Positions 26,326-35,448 of a stretch of 35,487 nt of DNA are shown here, piece after piece; within the stretch, counting starts at the first letter, position 1; each line of letters starts with the position of its first letter. Source of the DNA: Nemertoderma westbladi (lineage: Eukaryota; Xenacoelomorpha; Nemertodermatida; Nemertodermatidae); contig JAUCBJ010004695.1 of assembly GCA_032718475.1 (NCBI GenBank), positions 1 to 35,487 on the forward strand, written 5' to 3'. The position numbers and the translations under genes were made by a program. A model generated the notes under the pieces. It searched no databases and was not told the origin of the DNA. It saw only the letters and a program-made list of their open reading frames with translations.

Positions 26326-28714
26326 GCAGTAGACATAAGAGCTGAATCGAACTAAAACAATAAACAAAAAAAAATCAGTTTTTGTATAAGCAATAATAAG
26401 GGGTAATTAAAAAAATTCAAATTCTTCATAGATAAAGGTTCAATAAAATTTCGAAGTTAAAAGTGAAAACCTGGTACTGTTCACATGATGAGGGAGATTT
26501 AACAGTTTTAGTCGTAGATATTGGGTGAAAGGGGTAAATGATATTATATTTAAAAATATATGATTTTTGGTTAAACAGTGGGCTAAGAACTGCATATAAT
26601 ATTATAGACATATCGATAATAACCACTTGTGTCTATTAAATGTTATTTTATTAGGAAGTAGGCTAAGATAACGCGCAATTAAGCGACAACCCCAGTAAAT
26701 AGAAATACTAAAAACTAAATTAGTAAATAACCAACAACACGAACAATTAACTAAACGATAATTAAATTAATTATAACCAATAAATTCCACACAAAACCGA
26801 AACCAAAACAATAAATTCACTGCACTTCACTGCTTCAAAAATTATAACTAAAATGATTAACTGTAGAATATAATAATTAATAGCACGTAATAACTCAAAT
26901 TGGATACCAATAGATTAAAATGTTTTTATATAATTGCCCAATAACGGATGAAACAATGAAACAACATAATTTATTATAAACCTTAATTCACAAACAACAT
27001 TTCGTAGGATAATTTAGGATAATAATAATAATTATCTAATGATATTTTTTTAATTAAACTGAAAATTAAAATTCCAAACAAGATATCGGCCCTGTCATAT
27101 CATAAGGGCCTAAGTAAAAAAACACATTTTTCATGAAACGACTTTTTAGTTTCTAATTTTGTTTTAGCGCAAAAATTATTAATTACCATGGAGTTAATTA
27201 TGTAATATGTATGAATTTAAAACTTTTCCATGGGTTAGTTTTTAATAAAAATTTAAATAATTGATTATGTCTTAAGGTTTTTGTGATTTAGGCCCTTATG
27301 ATTAATAAACATTTGAGAGATGAGATTTTTCAAGACGGCTTCCCTACTTTGTATCTTAGGTTTGGGGAGTAGCCCACCGAGTGCCGTATTGATTGAGTCT
27401 TGTTGAATCATATTATGGACGCACTTTTTCTCAAGCATTCGGGTACATTGGGGCTCTGGGAGAGACTCCGACGTAAATAGAACCTACTGTATCAATAATC
27501 CTATCTTCGCAATTAAGTGAATTAGACCCTTATGATATGACAGCATCGAAATATAATTAAAAAAAATGTACATTTCAAAAGTTTTTTTTAATATTCCTCG
27601 GGAAATAGAACATAACGCGGCTGACATAATTAATTATCGCGATAAAAGTTATACACAATTTATATACCGAACACAAATCCATAATAGAGACGATAATATA
27701 TATTATTATATATGAGAACGAAATATAGTTGGTGTGTTAAAAAAAATCAAGATAATAGAATATAAGGTAGTAAAAATCTCGTCATTAATTATTAGAAAAC
27801 TTAATACTTAATCAATTAACAGCCAAAACAAACTTAAATCACAAATGAAGATGTAGCTGCATTCTTTCCATGCGAAAATAACGAAATTGTGAATAACACT
27901 TTATATTACGCCATGCCCATAAAGCAGAAAGTTGTAAAGTAACGATTATATTTATTTAATAACTAATACTAAACCTATATAGATTGTTTAAACATTTCAC
28001 CGTGGTTAATCACTGTATATAATAATATTATTGTGAAACACGAATTAGGGACGATTTAATTGGCCCATTTATTGCGATTTAAGGTGCAGATCGCATATTA
28101 CTGGTGCCAAAATCTATGTAAAAAAAGATGAGAATCTATAACAATAATTGGGATTTCAATGTGCCACAATATTAATATTTACAAACACCGGAGGAGATGA
28201 ACCCCTAGCAGACTATACTTACTTACATACCAAACGATTATTATAAATGCCCGTCCCGTAATCAACTAAAGACAAATACAAACACAACCATCACCTTCAA
28301 TAAACCCGATTATAATAACCAGTGAAAAACAAACAACGAAAAAAAGTAGAAAATACAAGTTGTTAGTCGAAAATATCAGATAAAGAAAGAAAACCGGAAG
28401 CGGGAAATATTCTATCTATAATATTTCATCTCTTTTAATCTACTTGAGTTAAATTTTTACTTTTTCATCCGATTAAATGTCATTATTTTATTGTTAATTA
28501 ATTGACTGAGAATCTCGTCAATTATATACAATAAGTGATTATAAAGGCATCGAATTAATTATACGCCCTGATGCTGATGATATAATATTTAATTTTCAAA
28601 CAAATCCTTCAAATTACTTATTAAAGTAAAACTTAATAAGCGAATTAGTTTAACGAAACGGCTGTTACCTCGTAAATACGTTATCTTATAAAAAAAAAAA
28701 GCGTAAACTAAGAA
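26326..28714. other. AT-rich non-coding region downstream of the forkhead gene
   Basis: No gene seen. The 3' UTR of the minus-strand forkhead gene should begin just below 28715, but I cannot fix the poly(A) site. A MITE-like element lies at 27092-27543. The rest is AT-rich, with TAATTAA and AATAATA words. Confidence 0.55.
27092..27543. mobile_element. MITE-like element with 17-bp terminal inverted repeats
   Basis: CTGTCATATCATAAGGG (27092-27108) is an exact reverse complement of CCCTTATGATATGACAG (27527-27543). With one mismatch the match continues into CTAA on the inside. The 452-bp unit is non-coding. A third, partial copy of the terminal motif (GGCCCTTATGATTAA) sits inside at about 27291-27305. 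The flanks share ATCG but not as a directly adjacent duplication, so the target-site duplication is unresolved. Confidence 0.65.
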
Positions 28715-30253
28715 TCAGAGGTCCGCGGCTCTTACAGAGAGGTTTAATGGTATCTCGTTGATTCGGTTGACGACTGGAAGACGTTTAGGGCTGGCGGTCC
28801 AGGTGTCGGGACTCCCGGGCCGCTTCAACGGGCTCGTATCGTACGCGGAGTCGCAGCTGGAAGCCGCGGCCGCGTTCAACTGGTCCACGAGGTACCACTC
28901 GATAGAGTCCTGATCCCCCGAGTTATTCAACGCGACGGCGGCGGCGGGCGGTACCGACTCAGTCGACGCGTTGGAATCCTCCGAGGGTTCGCGTTTAGCG
29001 TCGACGCTATTTGCGAGATCCAATAAGGCGTCGGCACCTTCAGCGTCGAGCAACATCTCCGCGAGTCGCGACAACTCCAGGAAGGTTTTATTCCGACGGG
29101 GAATCTTCCGTTCCGCCTTCTTTCTTCTCCGACGAACTGGAGTCGCATCTCCTCTACCCGGTTTACTTCGCCTCGGTATTTTCGCGATTTTCTTCTTAGG
29201 TTTACTTTTTCGCATCTCGAAGAATCCGCTGTCCAACAGTTTATCTTCTTCAGTCTCGCTGTACGCGTCGGTGGAGTCGAGATAATCGTTGTTCGCGCGG
29301 GAGAGATACAGTTCCTCGTCGTCCGAGGAGAATTCCGGGCAGGAGAGACAGCCGTCGGTGGCGGAGTAGGGGTGGTCCGCGGAGGGCGGCGCGCAGCCGG
29401 GGCCGCGCTTCCGCTTCCGGCACCGCCGGCGGTCCAACTTGGGGAAATCCTCCGGCTCGGCGGAGGAGCAGTAGGATGGAACCGGGGAGGAGCGACTCAG
29501 TTCGAGGATCCCCTCAACGGCGGCGGCTTCCGGGGGGGAACAACCAGCGGATGGACGGGATTCCGAGAGAGCCGGCGACCCGTTGAAGATGATATCGTAG
29601 AACTGAGGGATTATGGGGTTTCTCCTGAGGATGTTGAGCAGCTGGATGCGGTAGGAAGGGTGCACGCACCAGTAGGAGCCTTTACAGGAGGCCTCATCTA
29701 GGCCGATAATCTTTGTGAAGCATTTATTGAGGCTGAGGTTGTGTCGTATGCTGTTCTTCCAGCCAGTAGGAGCATCTTTGAAGTAGGGGAAATGAGTCTG
29801 AATCCACCGGTAAATCTCTTTTACCGGTAAACACTTCCGCGATGTTGCCGTTTCTAAGGCCATGAATATAAGCGAACTAAAAGAATAAGGAGGTTTACAA
29901 GTTGGATCGTAGTTGGTGAGTACGGGTACCTTCTCTACCTCCAGTACGGGGTTGTTGGTTATCGCTTTCAGCAGGTTAATGTTCTGCAACCAGGCTAGAT
30001 TCGTCAACTCGTCGTCCTTCCCACCCGGTTTGCTACGTTTTGCTTGTTTCCCCATCTGTCGTTTAGACGGGACTGCGGGGATGGGAGAATTAATAGAGTT
30101 TGTGTTGTTCGTTACAGCCGGAATGGGTTGCGAGGGGAACTTTAATTCCAAATTCTTGAAATTCAATGAAGGCGTTTCGAACGATATGAGATTTGTGCAA
30201 ATTTGGTCGACAGTTGCGATGGAGAAGTTATCAATATTTTCCTGATCCTCCAT
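28715..30253 (-). CDS. FOXN2/3-type forkhead transcription factor
   Basis: A 512-residue nuclear DNA-binding protein in one uninterrupted frame. The forkhead (winged-helix) domain spans about 119-213: CKPPYSFSSLIFMALETATS, IYRWIQTHFPYFKDAPTGWK, recognition helix NSIRHNLSLNKCF (167-179), and CKGSYWCVHPSYR. CKPPYSFS and FPYFKDAPTGWKNS are characteristic of the FOXN2/FOXN3 group (vertebrate CHES1), as is the short upstream motif LTNLAWLQ (83-90). FOXN3 in vertebrates represses transcription and is linked to cell-cycle checkpoints. Basic clusters at 274-284 and 348-388 are likely nuclear localisation signals. An acidic serine-rich stretch lies at 308-342. The C-terminus ends IPLNLSVRAADL. The region coding 220-480 is much GC-richer than its surroundings. 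The only ATG after the upstream in-frame stop (TAA, about 30293) is at 30253. The absence of an intron within the forkhead region is notable. It looks intact. Confidence 0.94.
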   Translation of the reverse strand: MEDQENIDNFSIATVDQICTNLISFETPSLNFKNLELKFPSQPIPAVTNNTNSINSPIPAVPSKRQMGKQAKRSKPGGKDDELTNLAWLQNINLLKAITNNPVLEVEKVPVLTNYDPTCKPPYSFSSLIFMALETATSRKCLPVKEIYRWIQTHFPYFKDAPTGWKNSIRHNLSLNKCFTKIIGLDEASCKGSYWCVHPSYRIQLLNILRRNPIIPQFYDIIFNGSPALSESRPSAGCSPPEAAAVEGILELSRSSPVPSYCSSAEPEDFPKLDRRRCRKRKRGPGCAPPSADHPYSATDGCLSCPEFSSDDEELYLSRANNDYLDSTDAYSETEEDKLLDSGFFEMRKSKPKKKIAKIPRRSKPGRGDATPVRRRRKKAERKIPRRNKTFLELSRLAEMLLDAEGADALLDLANSVDAKREPSEDSNASTESVPPAAAVALNNSGDQDSIEWYLVDQLNAAAASSCDSAYDTSPLKRPGSPDTWTASPKRLPVVNRINEIPLNLSVRAADL

Positions 30254-30356
30254 TGAGAAGGTATATACCGTATCGAAACAATAGCCAAAAGGTTAAATCA
30301 GTAAATAAGTTGCCTGTAATGTAAATTATTAGTTAATAATTAGGTACCGGTAGCTA

Positions 30357-30378
30357 CCGTGAACGCGGGTGACTTGGA
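30357..30378 (+). repeat. 5' terminal inverted repeat of the pogo-like element
   Basis: CCGTGAACGCGGGTGACTTG followed by GA, identical to the complement of 33330-33351. Further GTGACTTGGA copies follow at about 30388 and, as GTAACTTGGA, at about 30406. Confidence 0.95.
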
Positions 30379-30742
30379 TATGGAGGGTGACTTGGAGATA
30401 TGCGTGTAACTTGGATAGTTTTTCAGTTTGTGTCTGGGTGTACCTATATAGTTATATTATATATATATATGTATTTATTAAAAGTAGTTAATAAATTTAG
30501 TGGCGTTCTCCTGTGTCTGGCTGCAGCAGTACGGTACAGAACCAGTACCTGCCTGCCTATTATGGTACCGGTACTGCCACTTAATTGTAGGGCCTAGTCT
30601 TTATTACATTACAATTTTAGGCTATTTACAATTTTGTGTAATTACACCTTGCTATTTTGCCTTTATGAAGTTAAACTTTACCTATAATAACATTACTTCG
30701 AGCACCTATTCTCTTTCTATACCCATACCGTGTAACAGCACA

Positions 30743-32419
30743 ATGCCTAATGTATATAAAAGGAGACCAGGATCACAACCATATAAAACTGAATATTCCG
30801 ATGACCAAATGACAAAAGCAATTGAGGAATCACGGAACGGAAAGGCTATATTAACAGCATCTAACGAGAACAATGTTCCATATGGAACATTATGGCGTAG
30901 GCTACATGGTATGCAGAACAAGAAATTCGGGGGTCAAACCATCCTTAGTATCGAAGAAGAGAACAAGATAGTAAATGTAATAAATACATTGACAGAATGG
31001 AAAGTTCCTCTACAAGGAGTTGATATTTATTGTTTAGTGAAAGAGTATCTGGACTCTAATGGAGTTACCAGTAAGTTTCCTAACAACAAACCTGGAAAAG
31101 ACTGGTTGAACAATTTCAAAAAACGCCATAATTTGACATCCAGACTTGCGCTAAACGTGAAACCTAGTCGAGCGGAAGTGAATGAAGCCTCAGTTAAAGA
31201 ATATTTCGAGAATATTAAACCTGTACTTGAGGGAGTCCCCGCAACAAATATCTTCAATTTCGACGAGACCAACATCAAAGATGATCCCGGAGAAAAACAT
31301 GTTATCTGCTCCAGGGGCCTTAAAAGAGTGGAACGAAAGGTTTCTCACTCTAAATCATCTACTAGCTTGATGTTTTGCGGTTCAGCTGCAGGAGTTTATT
31401 GTCCCCCCATGATTGTGTACAAGGCGGAAAACATGTATCTTGAATGGAAAAAGGGAGGACCTCCAAGTACAGTATATGATGTGACGAAATCCGGTTGGTT
31501 CAATAATCCAACATTCTCAATCTGGTTCTATAATGTGTTCTTACCAGCCACGAGTCAGCTAGTTGGCCGCCGGGTTCTAATTGGGGATAATTTGGCGTCT
31601 CATTTCCATCCTGATGTGATAGCAACATGTGCTGAGAAAGACATTCTATTCATTCCGCTTCTGCCAAATGCAACACACTTATTGCAGCCCCTTGATGTAT
31701 CCGTATTCCGAGGTCTCAAGCGTGAATGGCGGAAAATACTAGAAATGTGGCGCCGTGACACAAGATGGAGTAAGGGTATACCAAAAAATCAATTCCCAGG
31801 AATGATCTCTAGGTTGTGGGGAAAACTCTCCAGTGCAAATCTGGAATCGGGATTCAGGGCAAGCGGAATATACCCTTTCAATCCAGATAAAGTATTATCA
31901 AGATTACCTCGTGTTATTCCCAGTGAAGAAGAACAAGTAAGGGTTCTTAATAGTTCGACTATTGATGTTCTCAGGACATCCCTGTATGGTGACTCACAGG
32001 TTGCTGGCACTGTAACCACAAGGAGAGGAAAGAAAGTCACAAAACAGAATATCCAACCTGGCAGACCTGTTGTGTTGAATAGTGATAGGGTGGCTATAAG
32101 TAGTGTTCTAGAGACCGCCACTACAGCTAGTGTTGACAGACAATTGGTCAGTGAACTACAGTCCTCAGGATCTGCTGTTCATAAAGAACAAACCTCAGGA
32201 TCTACTATTGGTAAACAACAAAGCTCCAGATACACTGTTGGTAAACAACAAACCTCAGGATCAAAACGCCAACATTCTGATACAGATACTGATTCAGATT
32301 TGGACATGGATTCTGATTGTGATACTGATACCAGTAAGAATTCTGATTCAGATTCCGATACGGAATATGAGTATGGAAACTATGATTCTGATACGGAATA
32401 TGCCACTGACTCCACATAG
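30743..32419 (+). CDS. Pogo/Tigger-like DDE transposase (jerky/CENP-B type)
   Basis: 558 residues from ATG 30743. The frame is open further upstream, but the sequence before residue 1 (from 30500) looks non-coding and belongs to the 5' UTR. Order of domains: psq-type HTH (about 18-57, YSDDQMTKAIEESRNGKAIL, PYGTLWRRLHG), CENP-B-type HTH (about 66-130, with KPGKDWLNNFKKRHN), then the DDE domain with D174 (NFDET), D282 (LIGDN) and D318 (LLQPLD). The last two Asp are separated by 35 residues, in the range normal for Tigger/pogo-like enzymes. A tail with repeated TSGS.GKQQ units (about 484-507) and an Asp/Ser-rich acidic stretch (511-556) follows. It cuts and pastes its element by binding the terminal and subterminal repeats. 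No frameshifts or stops are seen. Confidence 0.93.
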   Translation: MPNVYKRRPGSQPYKTEYSDDQMTKAIEESRNGKAILTASNENNVPYGTLWRRLHGMQNKKFGGQTILSIEEENKIVNVINTLTEWKVPLQGVDIYCLVKEYLDSNGVTSKFPNNKPGKDWLNNFKKRHNLTSRLALNVKPSRAEVNEASVKEYFENIKPVLEGVPATNIFNFDETNIKDDPGEKHVICSRGLKRVERKVSHSKSSTSLMFCGSAAGVYCPPMIVYKAENMYLEWKKGGPPSTVYDVTKSGWFNNPTFSIWFYNVFLPATSQLVGRRVLIGDNLASHFHPDVIATCAEKDILFIPLLPNATHLLQPLDVSVFRGLKREWRKILEMWRRDTRWSKGIPKNQFPGMISRLWGKLSSANLESGFRASGIYPFNPDKVLSRLPRVIPSEEEQVRVLNSSTIDVLRTSLYGDSQVAGTVTTRRGKKVTKQNIQPGRPVVLNSDRVAISSVLETATTASVDRQLVSELQSSGSAVHKEQTSGSTIGKQQSSRYTVGKQQTSGSKRQHSDTDTDSDLDMDSDCDTDTSKNSDSDSDTEYEYGNYDSDTEYATDST

Positions 32420-32693
32420 GTGTATTATGGTAATTGTAGTTGTTTTTAGTTTCGTTTCTTGTTGTTTTTACAATGATGTATGATACCACTGACTCCACAT
32501 ATTAGTATCTACATACATCATAATAATACACTGAGTACACTCTAATATTAGGCCTATACCCCTTGCAATATCTATGTGCTAATTATTGTTTTTTGTTATG
32601 GTAATTGTAGCCTAGTTGTTTATAGTTTCGTTTTCTAGTTGTTTTTACCATTGGTACTGGTACCAGGTACACTGTAATTACAATGTATATATT

Positions 32694-32728
<35 letters not shown>

Positions 32729-32795
32729 CTGGCCTTGTAATATGCAAATATTGTTTTATTGTTTTTACAATGATGCTACTGATTCTACATATTGG
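32403..32795 (+). repeat. Triplicated segment spanning the transposase stop codon
   Basis: The last codons (GCCACTGACTCCACATAG, 32402-32419) recur at about 32486-32505 (CCACTGACTCCACATATTAG) and at 32776-32795 (CTACTGATTCTACATATTGG). Each is accompanied by GTTGTTTTTACAATGATG or a TTGTAGTTGTTTTTAGTTTC-like sequence. The 3' UTR therefore appears to have grown by local duplication that included the gene's end. Confidence 0.75.
32697..32728. repeat. (AT)n microsatellite in the transposon 3' UTR
   Basis: About 16 AT dinucleotides within the pogo-like element. Confidence 0.95.
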
Positions 32796-33137
32796 TATTA
32801 ATTATAGGTATATGTTATAACATCGATATGAATAAATATATATCATAATATAAACATATACCGGTATTTACATATATACCAATCTACCAACATAACATTA
32901 CCTACACTACACCTACACTGTTTAGCCTCATTTGTACCAGTAGGCCTATGTATTATTTACGTTGAATATCTCTATGCAAATTATTGTTTTTTGGTTATTT
33001 GTAGTTGTTTAGAAAGGCCTTTTTAAAAGCCAAGTTTTTACAAGCTTGGCTTGTAGAATTTTTTTTAAAACTTCAGAGACTATCCAAGACACCCTCTACT
33101 ATGTGTGGAATGGATCAAAATATCAAATTTCCAAGTT

Positions 33138-33170
33138 ATCCAAGTCACCCTCATGGAGTGTGACTTGGAT
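33138..33170. repeat. Subterminal palindromic repeat of the pogo-like element
   Basis: ATCCAAGTCAC (33138-33148) and GTGACTTGGAT (33160-33170) are perfect inverted copies of the inner TIR sequence, with an 11-bp spacer. Together with a weaker copy at about 33082-33096 and the GTGACTTGGA copies near the left end, they are likely extra transposase-binding sites. Confidence 0.8.
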
Positions 33171-33329
33171 ACCAATTTTTGTTTTAAAAAAAATGCCACA
33201 ACCCCTTATAATGAGGGGTTGGGCATTTTACATGTCTAAGACAGATAGTGTGTTGTTACAATCAGCATATAAAATTTGAGGTGCGACGTCGTGGCTGATC
33301 TGTGGGACCGATTTTATGGTCAAAACCTG

Positions 33330-33351
33330 TCCAAGTCACCCGCGTTCACGG
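33330..33351 (-). repeat. 3' terminal inverted repeat of the pogo-like element
   Basis: TCCAAGTCACCCGCGTTCAC followed by GG, an exact reverse complement of 30357-30378, followed by the TA duplication. Confidence 0.95.
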
Positions 33352-34136
33352 TAGCAAAGGCCAAATGGTGTGAATTTGTAATTAGTTTGTTTTGTATAGG
33401 CCTAGGGGCCTAAACCGTCAGGGTCTACAATATTGTACCTTTACAGCTTTAATTAATATAGTGCGTGATACTAAACTCAAAACTGCTACTACCGTAGTGT
33501 GATATATATTGATATATTTCTAGATTATTGAATATGGCTTAGGATATACCAGTATACTTCAGTACTTATGACTTATTGAAAGTTATAGTCTGATCACGAA
33601 TCTGCCAATAATGTAGCATTTAGGCGATTGCATTACAAATATTCATAAAAACATGAGAAATAATTCAATTATAATTATCTGATTATTCACTACGGTACCG
33701 GTAGTACCGTACAGCAGTACAGCCGTAGGCATAGGGACTACAGTACAAGCATAGGCCCAATACAAAATAAAATAAGAGTACCGGTAGGCCTTATAAAATT
33801 ATTGTACAAATTATATACAGAATTAATCATAATGGGAATATTTGAAAACGTACCCGTAAGAAGTAATTATTAACAGAAAACTGAAATAAAATAAATAAAG
33901 TTACATTATTTCTATTTGACTGACATAGGCCTATCTAAAAACTAGGCCTCGATCGGAGTTGGGATTTGGCCGGTAGAGTGTTTCATAAAAATTTTTTTTT
34001 TGAAATTACACTTCAACTGTACATTTTTATCCGGGTAGAGCCAAAAAAACAATGTAGGCAAAAAATTGGCTCATGACAGTGACTTTTAGGGGTCGCCCAT
34101 CCAGGATCTTGAAATTAAAGATTTGCGATATATGGA
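33352..34136. other. Non-coding spacer
   Basis: No gene seen. ACCGGT and AGGCCT words recur (for example GGTACCGGTAGTACCGTAC at 33694-33712). AT-rich. Confidence 0.55.
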
Positions 34137-34445
34137 CTGAGCGCATAGTTTCCGCGGTTTTCAATATATTGTTATGAGTTAAATATATTTATGTGCGACA
34201 TATTGGTTTCAAATGTCTAATTAATGGGGATCATTTTGAATGGTCACAAGCCATGGTTTGGATCAGTGGAGTGCCAAAATGTCTATAGCCTAATGGCATA
34301 TTAGCGCTATATGTAATGACCGCGTAGTTTTCGCGGTGTTGAATATATTGTTATAAGTAAAATATATATGTGTACCACATATCTTTTTGAAATGCCAGTT
34401 TCATGAGGATTAATTTTAATGGTTCCAAGTCATCGTTTAGAGGCA
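34137..34445. repeat. Two diverged direct repeats of about 180 bp
   Basis: The copy starting at about 34137 (GACTGAGCGCATAGTTTCCG, CGGTTTTCAATATATTGTTA) and the copy starting at about 34318 (GACCGCGTAGTTTTCGCGGT, GTTGAATATATTGTTATAAG) align over about 130 bp, including ATTAATGGGGATCATTTTGA against ATGAGGATTAATTTTAATGG. They lie just 3' of the unrecognised minus-strand frame at 34654, as UTR or subterminal repeats of a transposon might. Confidence 0.7.
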
Positions 34446-34653
34446 AAACATAAAAGGAATAGAAGAAGCTCAACAGCCCGTTTGATGGGTAACTTTACTT
34501 TTAATCAACATATCATATTCATTCATTTTAAAGTTGAAAAATATTTTGATATCTAATATATATATATATTTAGGCCTAAGCCATATTTTGCTCAATAACA
34601 CAAGAACAGTACTGGTAATAGTTTTCTAGAAAATTAGGCTAATCCATCTCTAG
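34446..34653. other. Spacer 3' of the terminal open frame
   Basis: AT-rich. There is a short TA run (about 34555-34571) and no recognisable feature. Confidence 0.5.
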
Positions 34654-35448
34654 TTACTTTGATGGTGCCATACGTTTTGGAGTTTTTGGTACTTTCCCTC
34701 GATGTCTTTTCCTATTACTCCTTTCTTCATACTTAATGAGTATAGGCTCCAAATTTTTGGAATCCTTGAGTTCACCAACTAATCTCTCAGCAGGTTGATT
34801 AGATGCAAGGATGGTATTTGCTATTCGATCAATCGTCTCCCAAAGAGGATGTTCTACACTAGCATATACGTCAGTTAGTTGTTCTCTAATTGAGGGCAGA
34901 ATATGAGGTGAGACTTGACAACGGTTCATCCAATTAGGGTATTCCAGCAAATCATTAATTGACAATGTTACTAGTTTCAGTTTTGGGAATTGCAGAACTA
35001 TCCTGTTACTAAAGGTTGAACTACAACTCTCATTGCTTTTAAAAGCAGAATCTGTCACTATAGCTCGATATTCCTTGTCTAATGGAAGGAAAGAAGAGTC
35101 TAAGTTATATAGATGTCGTTCTATTGCTGAAAAGTATGAAGTTGGCATGTTTAGTTTCACCCCAATATCAGCAAGCATGTTTGTGATTTGAAGGGTGTTC
35201 CTAATCATATTGGATCCATAAGTATCGACAGCAATCCGATGAGCCTGAAAGTGCACCACTGAATACTGCATAAATATATCTCCAAGTTGATTAAGTTTGC
35301 TAATGGACAACATTTCCTTTGTATTAAGACATATTGCTTCATCGGTCTTGGATTTAAAGCATTTGTTCGCATCTAGGGAGATTAAAGACTGCTTTAGCAA
35401 TGGGGGCAATAAGAATAATGTGAGCCATTGACCCCAACCCCCATGTGT
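34654..35448 (-). CDS. Unrecognised protein-coding frame (3' part of a larger gene or transposon)
   Basis: Minus-strand open frame between an upstream stop (35449-35451) and TAA (34654-34656), 264 codons, with no ATG near its start, so it is probably a terminal exon or a 5'-truncated copy. Composition is protein-like and even throughout: hydrophobic and helix-prone stretches (MLSISKLNQLGDIFMQYSVV, NTLQITNMLADIGVKLNMP, HILPSIREQLTDVYASVEHP) and a strongly basic C-terminus (RSNRKRHRGKVPKTPKRM) that could be a nuclear localisation signal. I recognise no domain and see no catalytic motif. The direct repeats at 34137-34445 just downstream suggest a mobile-element context, but a host gene exon is equally possible. 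Confidence 0.5.
   Translation of the reverse strand, partial: THGGWGQWLTLFLLPPLLKQSLISLDANKCFKSKTDEAICLNTKEMLSISKLNQLGDIFMQYSVVHFQAHRIAVDTYGSNMIRNTLQITNMLADIGVKLNMPTSYFSAIERHLYNLDSSFLPLDKEYRAIVTDSAFKSNESCSSTFSNRIVLQFPKLKLVTLSINDLLEYPNWMNRCQVSPHILPSIREQLTDVYASVEHPLWETIDRIANTILASNQPAERLVGELKDSKNLEPILIKYEERSNRKRHRGKVPKTPKRMAPSK

Larger units (their letters stand above)
30357..33351 (+). mobile_element. Intact pogo/Tigger-like DNA transposon
   Basis: A 2,995-bp element with perfect 22-bp terminal inverted repeats, flanked by TA on each side (30355-30356 and 33352-33353), the target duplication of the Tc1/mariner superfamily. It holds one full-length transposase frame (30743-32419). The original target reads as AGC-TA-GCA, so two further bases look inverted at the ends by chance. 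Subterminal copies of GTGACTTGGA and its complement are repeated near both ends. Perfect TIRs, intact duplication and intact catalytic frame indicate recent activity and possibly present competence. Confidence 0.93.

Noticed and set aside
28927-29701. Other open frames on both strands within the forkhead gene (for example 28971-29285, 29372-29701)
   Set aside because: GC-rich shadows of the true minus-strand frame. None carries a domain.
30500-30742. An 81-residue N-terminal extension of the pogo-like transposase
   Set aside because: The frame is open but the translation has no HTH or other feature. The HTH begins soon after ATG 30743, matching family architecture.
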